Part shown: positions 1-6,902 of the stretch, in pieces | Layout: the number at the start of each line of letters is the position of its first letter | Position numbering within the stretch: the stretch's first letter is position 1 | From: an uncultured Parvibacter sp. | Lineage (GTDB): Bacteria; Actinomycetota; Coriobacteriia; Coriobacteriales; Eggerthellaceae | Assembly (NCBI GenBank): GCA_910587945.1 | Contig: CAJUNI010000047.1 | Span: 364 to 14,287, forward strand | Length of the DNA: 13,924 bases | Direction: 5' to 3' | The notes under the pieces: generated by a model | The model's input: only the letters and a program-made list of their open reading frames with translations | The model's database searches: none | What the model was told of the DNA's origin: nothing | Program-made: the position numbers and the translations under genes

Positions 1-2534
1 ACCAAAGGGGGAATGAAGCAACAGCCGCCAATCCCCCATTTCGTCTTCACATTGCTCCACCACAAGCGTGGTGTCCGTCGGCAAGACCCCCGTTACACTC
101 AGCTGGCTGTGCAAAAGTGTAGCGAGATTGGTGGCACTATTCCGATCCAGACCGAGCAACTCAAGAGACTCCATCCACTCAGTCGTAGCCTCCTCAGACT
201 GCAGCGCAAAGGCGGCGCGTCGTAAAAACTGACCACGACGACGTCCCGCCTCGTAAGGACGCGCGGGCATTTCGCCATGCCAAAAGGGCAACCGCGCCAG
301 CGCTCCGGGAGCCGGCTCCACGATGACCCTATCCCGATCAATCTCGCGAATGCGCCAGGTATTGGTACCTAAGGTGATGACATCCCCTACCCGAGACTCA
401 TAGACCATTTCCTCATCAAGCTCACCCACCTGACGCCGCCCGTGCTGAGCATCACCTTCGGGGAGCACCACGCGATACATTCCCCGATCAGGGATGGTGC
501 CTACAGAACTGACAGCTAAGCGCTTCGACCGAGGCAGCGGTTTTAGCACGCCGGTGCTCTCATCCCATACAATACGAGGGGCGAATTCCGCAATATCTCC
601 TGAGGGAAACGACCAGCCAGCAGGGATAACACCGACTCCATAGCGCTCCAGGGAAGGTCTTCGTAACAAGCCGATTGACGCACCAAATCAAACCATTCTT
701 GGGCTGACAGTCCGTCTTGATGCATAGAGCAATGGGCGACCGTCTGCTGAGCCAGCACGTCAAGCGCGTTTTTCACGAGAGCGGTCTGTTCGATGGAGCG
801 GATCTGTATCCCTTCGCTTATCACCGCGGCATCAATGATTTCTGTCCGAGTACGGGGATAGAGAATGCCTTGAGATACACCATTCACCTGGTGATTTGCC
901 CGTCCTATCCGCTGTAGCCCTGAGGATACAGAGGGTGGCGGCGCTACTTGAATCACCAGATCAATAGAGCCCATGTCAATACCCAGCTCAAGGCTTGAGG
1001 TAGCCACCACGCAGCGCAAGGTTCCAGATTTGAGCTCCTGCTCCACCCGCAACCGCTTTTCCTTGGATACCGATCCATGATGAGCTTTGGCAATAGTGGT
1101 GGATGTCTCTTGTACCAAAGATACCGTGGAGCCCAAAAGCGAGCTCATGGAAGGTCCCAGCTTAGATTGAGCGCAAGCCGCTCCTTCGCGGCTAATTGCA
1201 CTTCCGTCAGGTGCCCCATCGCGAATGTCATCACCCACGCCGGCGGTCACGCCGGAAACGTCCCTAGGCCTGCCGGCAGTCCCACCAAGGTATTTTTTCT
1301 CATAGAGTTCATTTAAGTGGGCGGTAAGTTTTTCGCATAGTCCACGAGAATTCACAAATACCACTGTAGTTGTGTGAGCCATAACCTGTTCAAGGATAGC
1401 CTCTTCCAAATAGGGCCAAATGGAAGCGGAGCCTTGCCGCGTATCGGGACTAACCACTCGATCGTGGTCCTCAGCCATAAACCGCTTGAGAGCTCGATCG
1501 CTTTTCCAGGGCTGTTGCCGAGCGGCAGAAGCTTTTGGCTTCAGTGGATCACCCAGGGATTTCCCATGAGGACCGTATCCCCCGAAGCGCGGTATGGCCG
1601 TAAGGTCGCTCACCGGTACCCGCACCGAGAGGGCAATCGATGCCGCCGTTTCATCCACTACCGTAGTAACCGGATGCTGACCCCCTAAAAAGTGCGCTAC
1701 CACATCAACCGGCCGCACTGTAGCCGAAAGGCCAATGCGTTGAGCCGGCTGCTCGAGAAGAGCATCCAATCGCTCAAGAGAAAGGGACAGATGGGCACCG
1801 CGCTTATCTCCCGCCAGCGAATGAATTTCATCTACGATGACCGTTTCCACCGTGCGGAGTATTTCTTCGCCTTGAGAGGTCAGCAGCAGATAGAGGGATT
1901 CCGGAGTGGTGATGAGAATGTCGGGCGGATTGCGCAGTATTTTACGACGCTCATCGGCTGAGGTATCCCCACTGCGCACAGCGGTCCTAATAGAAGGCCG
2001 CTCCCCTTGCGCGGGCGCAATGCGCTCTTCGAGTGCCGCCAGGGGAAACGCCAAGTTCTTTTCGACATCGGCGCCCAACGCTTTCAATGGCGATATATAG
2101 AGAACACGTACCCCTGGTTGAGGTGGGGTAGCTAATTCAGTTTCTTCTAGTTTCTGCTTAAGAAGTTGATCTATCGCGAACAGAAACGCGGCAAAAGTTT
2201 TACCCGAACCGGTAGGCGCAATCGCAAGAACGTTTTGCCCCCGCGATATAGCATCCCAGGCTTGCAGTTGAATCGGAGTAGGCTGGCCTATTTCCTCGGT
2301 AAACCACTGACAAACCTCAGGGCTCAAACGCTCAAACCCGTCAACACTCGGTTGGGAGTCTACCTCCGAGGGATCAGCCGGTGCCGTCGCTTCCGAAGCG
2401 AGCAAATCCTCTTCGTTGATATGAGCTACTGAAGATGATTCCTTCACCACATTACCCTTTACCCTCGTTGTCTGACCAATCCCATTGGTGTTTACCCGAG
2501 CAGTTCCATGCCAGACCAACCCATAATCCAGCAC
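1..2534 (-). pseudogene. lhr: Lhr-family ATP-dependent helicase, frameshifted and cut by the left window edge
   Basis: Large superfamily 2 helicase of the Lhr (large helicase-related) family, ATP-driven nucleic-acid translocases implicated in DNA repair. In the frame from 2534, Walker A APTGSGKT lies near residues 106-113, the DEIH box near 235-238, SAT near 270-272, HHGS near 485 and the arginine motif QRIGRANHQ near 541-549. That frame stops at 543 after a nonsense tail, but the next frame picks up the family sequence at about 600 (GDIAEFAPRIVWD, then RLAVSSVGTIPDRG) and stays open to position 1, ending in DWRLLLHSPFG, typical of the Lhr middle region. One base lost from a C run (plus-strand GGG, 604-606) explains it: restoring it gives GRFPSGDIAEF. 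The start is uncertain. GTG at 2534 has AGGA seven bases upstream; GTG codons at 2450 and 2447 also follow an AAAGGG. The first ~65 residues are non-conserved. It is divergent from ccdA. It may be a real pseudogene or a sequencing error. Confidence 0.88.
602..606 (-). other. Frameshift site in lhr
   Basis: On the minus strand the sequence reads CGT TTC CCT CAG GAG and then runs out of frame. Adding one C to the CCC run gives CGT TTC CCC TCA GGA GAT (R-F-P-S-G-D), which joins the two open frames and restores an Lhr-like segment without a gap. A homopolymer run is the usual site for an indel or a read error. Confidence 0.8.
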
Positions 2535-2568
2535 TCACGGATCCTATACAAACCAGGATGCAGAACTC

Positions 2569-2599
2569 TTGATGTCTTTCTTGGTGATCATCCTATAAC
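2569..2599 (+). promoter_or_regulatory. Possible sigma-70-type promoter for ccdA-tlpA
   Basis: TTGATG at 2569-2574 is followed 18 bases later by CTATAA (2593-2598), or 19 bases later by TATAAC. It lies in the 223-base divergent gap between lhr and ccdA, about 160 bases before the ccdA start. The spacing is slightly long. A TATGCT at 2688-2693, without a good -35, is an alternative. This is a pattern match only. Confidence 0.3.
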
Positions 2600-2757
2600 A
2601 AGGTGCTTCCCACTCAGAGCGAAACTCAGGTTCGTGGCTATACTTTTACCCAGCTAAAACGCTGAAGATCAGGCAAGAACCACGCGCTATGCTACCCTAA
2701 AGCCTTTCAATTTCTAACGCGCTAGTTGTACTCTAACTACGAGGTGAACCGATCGCT

Positions 2758-3420
2758 ATGCAGTACTTAATTACATTTCTGGAAGGCATTATTACTTTTG
2801 TCTCCCCTTGCCTTTTGCCTATGATCCCCATTTACGTCAGCTATTTTGCTGCCGGCGAAGAGGTGGCTACAAAGACCGTACTCAAAAATGCTTTAGGCTT
2901 CGTCTGCGGCTTCACTATTGTGTTTCTTGCGATGGGAGCTCTCGCTTCAACGGTGGGCTATTTCCTTGTTGAGTACCAAACCTACGTCAATATTGTCTGC
3001 GGCATCATCGTCGTACTCTTTGGCCTCTACTTTCTAGGCTATCTCAAGATCAATCTGTTCCATGGATCAAAGAATGCTCTTGCCGGAAAACAGCTCGGCT
3101 TCTTCTCTTCCCTGCTTTTTGGCATGGTGTTTTCCATCGGCTGGACGCCTTGCGTCGGCGCCTTCTTAGGCTCTGCCCTCCTTCTTGCCTCTACCCAAGG
3201 TTCCGTGCTTACTGGCGTCCTCATGCTTTTATGTTATTCCGTGGGCCTCGGTATTCCCTTTGTGGCCGCCGCTGTTCTTATTGATAAATTAAAAGGCGCC
3301 TTTGATGCCATCAAGAGGCACTATGATTTGATTAACAAGATTTGTGGGTGGTTCTTGGTAGCCATTGGCATCCTTATGGCTACCGGCCTCCTTGGCTCGT
3401 TTCTTTCCCTCTTCAACTAG
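2758..3420 (+). CDS. ccdA: CcdA-family thiol-disulfide transport protein
   Basis: This 220-residue, highly hydrophobic protein has about six predicted membrane helices. CcdA proteins correspond to the transmembrane domain of DsbD. They pass reducing equivalents from cytoplasmic thioredoxin across the membrane to extracytoplasmic thioredoxin-like proteins, for cytochrome c maturation or general thiol reduction. The two conserved cysteine motifs are visible: FVSPCLLPMIP in the first helix (about residues 14-24) and GWTPCVGAFLGSA in the fourth (about 128-140). Length matches the stand-alone family. The ATG is preceded by GAGGTGA at 2741-2747, a somewhat long spacing. The tlpA-like gene follows after 15 bases, so the two are almost certainly co-transcribed and act as reductant donor and acceptor. 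No cytochrome c synthesis genes are in the window, so the final substrate is not known. Confidence 0.9.
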   Translation: MQYLITFLEGIITFVSPCLLPMIPIYVSYFAAGEEVATKTVLKNALGFVCGFTIVFLAMGALASTVGYFLVEYQTYVNIVCGIIVVLFGLYFLGYLKINLFHGSKNALAGKQLGFFSSLLFGMVFSIGWTPCVGAFLGSALLLASTQGSVLTGVLMLLCYSVGLGIPFVAAAVLIDKLKGAFDAIKRHYDLINKICGWFLVAIGILMATGLLGSFLSLFN

Positions 3421-3435
3421 CAGAAAGGCATTGTC

Positions 3436-4197
3436 ATGACTGGCGAACTCAAACCTACCCAGACACCGTCAGATCCAAAGGAGGCCGAGGTTGCTGCCGA
3501 AAAGAAAGACAACCGTACCCATCGCAAGCTCCTCTTTGGGCTGATTGGCTTCTTCGTCATCCTTATTGGCGCTGGCGCTGCCTATGCTTGGCTTGCTCCC
3601 GCAAGCGTTGAAGGATCCAACTTGGTTGCTTCTCCCGCCAATGCCACCGATGAGCGCAACGCCCGTATTGAATCTTCCATTGAAGATCAGGGTAAAAATA
3701 CCGATCCTCATCCTGGCGAGTCCACGCAAAATGATGCCGGTTCTGCCAGTGCAAGCACCAATGAACCCACGAATTCGTCGGCAGATACAGCACCCGACAT
3801 TACCGTTTTTAACACCTCTGGAGACGAAGTGACGCTCTCCTCTCAAAAAGGAAAGCCTGTGGTTCTCAACTTCTGGGCCAGCTGGTGTGGCCCCTGTCAA
3901 TCAGAAATGCCCGATTTTGAAGAAGCCTACAAGACCTACGGGGATGACGTGGTCTTCATGATGGTCAATATGACCGGCATGAATGGCGAGACCGTTGAGA
4001 GTGCTTCGCGGTTCTTAGCTCAGAATCACTACACCTTCCCTGTCTACTTTGATGAGGACCGCTCGGCCTACCGCGCCTATCGCGTTAATTCCATCCCCCA
4101 GACCTATTTCATTGGTGCCGATGGCGTCATCGAAGCCCAGGCCGTTGGCGCCCTCAATGCCGCTAATGTAGAAAAGGGTATTCAAATGATCTTGTAA
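3436..4197 (+). CDS. Membrane-anchored TlpA/ResA-like thioredoxin-fold protein
   Basis: This 253-residue protein has a charged cytoplasmic N-terminus (1-31) and one membrane helix (about 32-53). A low-complexity Ser/Thr/Asn/Asp-rich linker (about 55-120) leads to a TlpA-type thioredoxin domain (about 120-253). The redox motif WCGPC places cysteines at 151 and 154, and the cis-proline loop is at Ile220-Pro221. The central insertion typical of TlpA/ResA is present between strand and helix. There is no lipobox, so it is held by an uncleaved signal anchor. It probably receives electrons from the CcdA encoded immediately upstream and reduces extracytoplasmic disulfides. An AAGG at 3425-3428, seven bases before ATG, supports the start. 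The substrate could be apocytochrome or other exported proteins. The sequence does not decide this. Confidence 0.88.
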   Translation: MTGELKPTQTPSDPKEAEVAAEKKDNRTHRKLLFGLIGFFVILIGAGAAYAWLAPASVEGSNLVASPANATDERNARIESSIEDQGKNTDPHPGESTQNDAGSASASTNEPTNSSADTAPDITVFNTSGDEVTLSSQKGKPVVLNFWASWCGPCQSEMPDFEEAYKTYGDDVVFMMVNMTGMNGETVESASRFLAQNHYTFPVYFDEDRSAYRAYRVNSIPQTYFIGADGVIEAQAVGALNAANVEKGIQMIL

Positions 4198-4243
4198 GTT
4201 TTCTCCGAAGACGCTCGGCTCGTTTTCAAAACCCGTCCTCACC

Positions 4244-4276
4244 AAGCCTGGAGCCATAACCGCTCCAGGCTTTTTT
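4244..4276 (+). terminator. Rho-independent terminator of ccdA-tlpA
   Basis: An 11-bp perfect stem (AAGCCTGGAGC, 4244-4254, with GCTCCAGGCTT, 4262-4272) encloses a 7-base loop and runs into six T residues (4271-4276). It lies 47 bases after the tlpA-like stop and just before the end of the convergent Sel1 gene. In the minus direction the stem is not followed by a T run, so it mainly serves the plus-strand operon. Confidence 0.9.
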
Positions 4277-4279
4277 CAT

Positions 4280-5239
4280 TTAGCAGTTACCGAGTAGCTC
4301 TTGTTCCATGCGCCCCACCCCTTGACGAGCTTCATGCATGAAACGCTTGTAGTGCCATTGGCCTTGTTCAAAGCCATGCTCAAGCACTTCCACAGCTTGT
4401 TCATACCAGCAGAGCGCATCGCTGAAACTTAAAGAGCAACCCCAGGCACGTTCGGCGCAATGACCTAGGCGAAGGGCCGCAATACCATGATCGCAGGATT
4501 GGGGTTCAGCCATGCGATAGCTTTGGGTGTAGCATTCGTAGGCTTGATTCGTGAGTGCCTTCCCGCCGATAGCAGCAAACAGATCCCCCAGATAGCACCA
4601 GGCTTCTGCAGACCCGCGATCGGCTGCTTCTTGAAAACAGCGGATCGCCCACCGTTGCAACTGCAGTGCCGAACAATAATGAGGACAGCGCGGGTGTGGA
4701 CTTCCCAGCCCTTCATCCTCTAAGCCCCAATAACGACCCGCACAGAGGTTATCGCGATAGATCACTCCGAGGCGTACCAGCGCCTTAGAGGAGCCCTTAC
4801 GTGCGCTATGGAGGTAGAGAATTTCGCAGGCACGGTAGCAATCACGTCCCTGACTCGAAGACTGCTCAGGATACGCAAGGGCCTCAGCGAACAGCGTTTC
4901 TGCCAACTCGTAGGCCCGGGCGCCATCTCGATCATAGCCATTGGGATAAACGGCGGTAAAAATGCGACCATCCTCAGAGTCTTGCGTACCATCGAAGTAG
5001 GGCTCACTCAGCCAAATCCGAGGAAGCTCTTTGTACTTGGAGCAATCCAAGGCATAGACCGGTGTGGCACTGCGCCGCCGCTGCCACCACCGGCCCTGAA
5101 ACCAATGCGGCATAAAGGTTGCTTGGGCGCGTCCCACTGCCCGACCCACACTCGGGGCTCCAAATAATGCGGCCGCAAGCCGTAAATGAAACCCCACCGG
5201 AAGCGCCTGGTCCTTACACAAAAGAGAAGCCTTAGTCAT
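4280..5239 (-). CDS. Sel1/TPR-repeat protein
   Basis: A 319-residue protein with Sel1-like helical repeats, which usually act as protein-binding scaffolds. Repeat-like units are visible at about 138-164 (ending LVRLGVIYRDN), 196-222 (FQEAADRGSAEAWCYLGDLF), 232-263 and 274-300. The N-terminal ~110 residues are not recognised. They are rich in Arg and Trp around 45-57, with no signal peptide or clear membrane helix. The protein is unusually rich in Cys. The ATG at 5239 was chosen over an upstream ATG at 5314 because it lies inside the last codons of the HIRAN gene (8-base overlap) with GGAAG about nine bases before it. The upstream choice would overlap the HIRAN gene by 83 bases. Translational coupling suggests the two proteins work together. 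No specific function is assignable. Confidence 0.75.
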   Translation of the reverse strand: MTKASLLCKDQALPVGFHLRLAAALFGAPSVGRAVGRAQATFMPHWFQGRWWQRRRSATPVYALDCSKYKELPRIWLSEPYFDGTQDSEDGRIFTAVYPNGYDRDGARAYELAETLFAEALAYPEQSSSQGRDCYRACEILYLHSARKGSSKALVRLGVIYRDNLCAGRYWGLEDEGLGSPHPRCPHYCSALQLQRWAIRCFQEAADRGSAEAWCYLGDLFAAIGGKALTNQAYECYTQSYRMAEPQSCDHGIAALRLGHCAERAWGCSLSFSDALCWYEQAVEVLEHGFEQGQWHYKRFMHEARQGVGRMEQELLGNC

Positions 5240-5600
5240 AGAGCACCACTTCCATTTCAATGCGCACCCAACCTTCAATAGCCTCTGCCTGCACCACAAA
5301 CGCACGAACATCACGACCGGCTGCTAGAAGACGGCCTACCACTTGATTGCATTCGCAGCTTACATAACCAATGCGCAGGCCGGTAGCTACGCGCACTTCA
5401 CAGGCCCAAGGATCAAAGGGGTTTCCCTCATCCCATTCAAGAAAAAGCTCCGTACCTGCCGCAATCACTGTCTCCCAAGGAACATCCCAACGTACGTGAG
5501 AGCTTCCTGCAACAACCGTGCGATCAAAGAGCACCACCGGTGAAACCGCTACGGGGATTGACTGGCTTTGGGGTTTAAACGTCACAATTGAGCACGCCAT
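5232..5600 (-). CDS. HIRAN-domain protein
   Basis: A 122-residue protein made largely of one HIRAN-like domain. HIRAN is an OB-like fold that binds DNA 3' ends or other ligands and occurs alone in bacteria or on SNF2 helicases such as HLTF. The signature is visible: a V-A-G opening with a helix, then LFLEWDEGNPFDPWACEV, then RIGYVSCECNQVV and LLAAGRDVRAFVV, matching the family pattern of hydrophobic strand, E-x-NP-x-D, and IGY. The ATG at 5600 has a perfect AAGGAGG five bases upstream, which decides against the GTG at 5615. It is the first gene of a two-gene unit with the Sel1 protein, divergent from the WYL gene. The DNA-binding role is inferred from the family. The domain assignment is by eye. 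Confidence 0.7.
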   Translation of the reverse strand: MACSIVTFKPQSQSIPVAVSPVVLFDRTVVAGSSHVRWDVPWETVIAAGTELFLEWDEGNPFDPWACEVRVATGLRIGYVSCECNQVVGRLLAAGRDVRAFVVQAEAIEGWVRIEMEVVLYD

Positions 5601-5605
5601 GACAT

Positions 5606-5612
5606 CCTCCTT
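5606..5612 (-). promoter_or_regulatory. Shine-Dalgarno site of the HIRAN gene
   Basis: AAGGAGG on the minus strand, five bases before the ATG at 5600. This consensus site fixes the start and rules out the in-frame GTG at 5615, which lies upstream of the site itself. Confidence 0.8.
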
Positions 5613-5734
5613 CACTACAAACCTGTTGTCATGGTTGCTTATCTTAGAGACCCGCTGGTTTCTTTCTGTCCCCTATTTGGTACATTTTGCCCAGAGATTT
5701 TTCTGATCCCACCAGTGCTGACCTTGGCTTCTTT

Positions 5735-5740
5735 TATAAT
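5735..5740 (+). promoter_or_regulatory. Probable -10 element for the WYL operon
   Basis: A perfect TATAAT stands 32 bases before the WYL start, in the 172-base divergent gap shared with the HIRAN gene. No good -35 hexamer sits 16-18 bases upstream, so the promoter may need an activator, perhaps the WYL protein itself. That last point is speculation. Confidence 0.45.
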
Positions 5741-5772
5741 TCCCCCACGTCAACCTACGGAAAGGCTCGACC

Positions 5773-6822
5773 ATGGCCCAAGAACAAGGCAAGCTCAAGC
5801 TGTTATATTTGGTGCGCATCTTCCACGAAGAGACTGATCCTCTTCACGGCTTGACCATGAACGAGCTGCTCCAGCGTTTATCAGATCGCGGTATTACCGC
5901 GGAACGAAAAGCGCTCTATCGCGACCTCGAGGCGCTCAAAAGCTTCGGCCTTGATATCAAGCGCTACCCTGGGCGCCCCGTATCCTATGGACTCGCCAGT
6001 CGCACCTTCACCCAAGCCGAGCTGATGCTCCTTGTGGATGCCGTGCAAAGTTCCCGCTTTCTTACTCAGTCAAAATCCGCCAAGCTGGTGGACTCCTTAA
6101 AACAGCTGGGATCTCGCCATCAAACCGAAGGACTCAACAGCCATATCCACGTAGAGGGCCGTATCAAGATGCAAAATGAAAGTGTCTTTAGTGCGGTCGA
6201 TATCATTCACGACGCCATTCGTAGCAATCGCAAAATCCAGTTTCATTACTTCCGTTACGACAGCGCCAAGCGACGCAAGATCCAGCATAATGGCGAACCC
6301 TACGTGCTCACCCCGGTGAGCCTAGTCTATTCCGATGGCTATTACTACGCGATCTGCTATAGCGAACGCCATGACGATTTCTCCAACTATCGCGTTGATC
6401 GCATGACCGGTTTATTCATTTCTGACGAAAAGGCCGTACACAACGAGCGCATTGCCACCTTTGACCCCTCCCGCTATGAAGGGCAATCCTTCGGCATGTT
6501 CGGCGGCGAGATTACCTACACCACGTTAAAAGTGGAGGAGGAAATAATGGGCGCCATTATTGATAGATTCGGACGCGATGTGAAATCTTCCAACCTAGGC
6601 AATGGCTACGCCCGTGTTCACGCTCCGGTGATAGAAAGCGGACCCCTTTTTGGATGGCTTGCTCAATTCGGCTCAAAAATTACCGTTGAACAGCCCACAT
6701 CCCTTATTACCCATTACACCGAATGGCTTGATGGCATTCGTGCTCTTTATCGAGAGTCATCCGATCGACCGTCTGATGCGAGCAGCGGTACCGAGCCTAG
6801 GGCTCAATCAGAAGAGTCTTAG
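5773..6822 (+). CDS. WYL-domain transcriptional regulator
   Basis: This 349-residue protein has an N-terminal winged-helix DNA-binding domain (about 5-75, with the recognition-helix-like ITAERKALYRDLEALKSFG) typical of DeoR-like WYL regulators. A WYL sensor domain spans about 140-220. In place of the W-Y-L triad it reads YYAICY (191-196), followed by the conserved YRVDRM (206-211). A C-terminal WCX-like extension (about 245-325) holds LFGWLAQFG. WYL domains bind nucleic acids or nucleotide-like ligands and often control stress, repair or defence genes. GGAAAGG (5759-5765) lies seven bases before the ATG. It lies 80 bases upstream of the AAA-M41 gene on the same strand with no terminator between, so it probably heads that operon and may regulate it. 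The divergent HIRAN-Sel1 unit is another possible target. Confidence 0.85.
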   Translation: MAQEQGKLKLLYLVRIFHEETDPLHGLTMNELLQRLSDRGITAERKALYRDLEALKSFGLDIKRYPGRPVSYGLASRTFTQAELMLLVDAVQSSRFLTQSKSAKLVDSLKQLGSRHQTEGLNSHIHVEGRIKMQNESVFSAVDIIHDAIRSNRKIQFHYFRYDSAKRRKIQHNGEPYVLTPVSLVYSDGYYYAICYSERHDDFSNYRVDRMTGLFISDEKAVHNERIATFDPSRYEGQSFGMFGGEITYTTLKVEEEIMGAIIDRFGRDVKSSNLGNGYARVHAPVIESGPLFGWLAQFGSKITVEQPTSLITHYTEWLDGIRALYRESSDRPSDASSGTEPRAQSEES

Positions 6823-6902
6823 CGATGTTACTCGCGCCTTGATTACCCTCTTCCCTTCGTCCCGGCTTCCCTTGAAATAGTTCTTTTGTCAGCGAGGTTT
6901 TT

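Noticed and set aside
543..605. Natural C-terminus of a short helicase ending at 543
   Set aside because: The last ~19 residues of that frame match nothing, while the alternate frame over the same bases encodes conserved Lhr sequence that continues to the window edge.
3469..3900. 143-codon minus-strand open frame inside the TlpA-like gene
   Set aside because: It is antisense to a thioredoxin-fold gene with WCGPC and a known partner upstream. The Gly/Arg-rich product is a shadow of the linker codons.
5240..5314. 25-residue N-terminal extension of the Sel1 protein
   Set aside because: It overlaps the conserved end of the HIRAN gene in another frame. The ATG at 5239 has a Shine-Dalgarno site and the normal short operon overlap.
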